A DNA stretch of 5,506 bases from an uncultured Clostridia bacterium. GTDB taxonomy: Bacteria > Bacillota_A > Clostridia > Peptostreptococcales > Anaerovoracaceae. Location: NCBI GenBank assembly GCA_946645735.1, contig CAMPCK010000077.1:1-5506 (forward strand), written 5' to 3'. The notes beneath the pieces were generated by a model. It was given only the letters and a program-made list of their open reading frames with translations. It did no database searches and was not told where the DNA came from. Position 1 is the first letter of the stretch. Every line of letters begins with the position of its first letter. The position numbers and the translations under genes were made by a program. Shown here piece after piece: positions 4,946 to 5,506 of the stretch.

Positions 4946-5506
4946 CTAAAATACCAGACTCAATATTCCAAGCATTTCGCCCCAAAGTATTCCGTAACCC
5001 GCGATATCTCCGTTCATGCCCTGAAGGTCCTTCTCAGCAAAGAGGATGGACACAAGGGTGCCGAGAATGCCGCAGCAAATGGTCATTAAAACCTTGGTGT
5101 ATTCCACTCCGAGAACGCATCCGAGGATCATTAATACCGCCATCTGAATAAGCATGAAGGCGTCTGCTTTTTTGTCTCTGTTTAAATTTATGTACTGGCT
5201 GGTCTCCATGGGCTTTCTCGTTGCCATCATGAAGCCCGAGAATCCCCTCGCCATGATCATGATCATAACAAGTCTTACGGGATCCAGACCCTTATCAAGG
5301 GCTCCATACATGAAGCCGAATTCCACTATGACGAGGAATATGAAGCTCACTATGGCGAAAGTCCCGCAGCGGCTGTCCTTAAGGATTGCCCTTTTCTTTT
5401 CAAGGGTTCCTCTCGACATGATCGCATCGTTTACATCCATATATCCGTCCACGTGCATAAAGCCGGAAAGGATAAAGGGAAGCCACACCATAACAGCTGC
5501 CTGAGC
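4946..5506 (-). CDS. cobS: Adenosylcobinamide-GDP ribazoletransferase (cobalamin synthase), 5' end outside window
   Basis: The frame is open to the right edge: five codons (AQAAV) precede the first visible Met at 5491. About 186 residues are therefore visible of a protein usually near 250, and roughly 60-70 N-terminal residues are missing. The signature is GFMHVDGYMDVNDA, an HxDGxxDxxDA motif with metal-binding acidic residues. It is followed by AILKDSRCGTF, matching the family's MxDSRxG segment. Several hydrophobic membrane helices follow, ending in LSLVF. CobS is an integral membrane enzyme that joins adenosylcobinamide-GDP to alpha-ribazole or its 5'-phosphate, giving adenosylcobalamin or its phosphate. 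The downstream cobU-like and cobC-like genes fit the same step. Motifs are intact, so the enzyme is probably active. The true start is not in view, and the Met at 5491 should not be taken as the start. Confidence 0.93.
   Translation of the reverse strand, partial: AQAAVMVWLPFILSGFMHVDGYMDVNDAIMSRGTLEKKRAILKDSRCGTFAIVSFIFLVIVEFGFMYGALDKGLDPVRLVMIMIMARGFSGFMMATRKPMETSQYINLNRDKKADAFMLIQMAVLMILGCVLGVEYTKVLMTICCGILGTLVSILFAEKDLQGMNGDIAGYGILWGEMLGILSLVF

Noticed and set aside
4931..5506. Cobalamin riboswitch near the cob genes
   Set aside because: The visible cob genes are separated by only 4 and 15 bases and no leader is in view. Any riboswitch would be beyond the right edge.

Overview
The window looks like chromosomal DNA from an anaerobic, low-to-moderate G+C Firmicute, most likely a Clostridia/Lachnospiraceae-type organism. 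The evidence is strong AGGAG-type ribosome binding sites, a short clostridial-style CobU-like protein, an ECF sigma gene paired with a membrane anti-sigma-type protein of the kind common in that group, and Firmicute-type hairpin terminators. The taxonomic placement comes from protein style only and was not tested by a search. All seven protein genes lie on the minus strand, so transcription runs from high to low coordinates. There are no tRNA or rRNA genes, CRISPR arrays or mobile elements.

Right-hand block (5506 to about 3821): the end of a cobalamin lower-ligand (nucleotide loop) assembly operon. In transcription order it holds a 5'-truncated cobS (adenosylcobinamide-GDP ribazoletransferase), a shortened cobU-like gene with a degenerate P-loop and no histidine, and a cobC-like histidine phosphatase. 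The genes are 15 and 4 bases apart, and a clear intrinsic terminator follows. Together they would join alpha-ribazole phosphate to activated cobinamide and remove the phosphate. The rest of the operon should lie beyond the right edge.

Middle block (3740 to about 2301): a two-gene unit, an ECF-type sigma factor and, one base later, a single-pass membrane protein that is its probable anti-sigma factor/sensor. The second gene's ribosome binding site lies inside the end of the sigma gene. A long hairpin terminator closes the unit.

Left-hand block (about 2302 to 1): a PucR-family regulator with its own promoter, then a 10-TM DMT/EamA transporter. A second promoter-like element and a near-perfect palindrome lie in the 75-base gap between them. 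A weak hairpin follows the transporter. The regulator may control itself and the transporter. The ligand and substrate cannot be read from the sequence.

No clearly new system is visible. The items most worth a second look are the degenerate CobU homologue, the TTGTACAA sites at the pucR promoter, and the palindrome and small ORF in front of the transporter.
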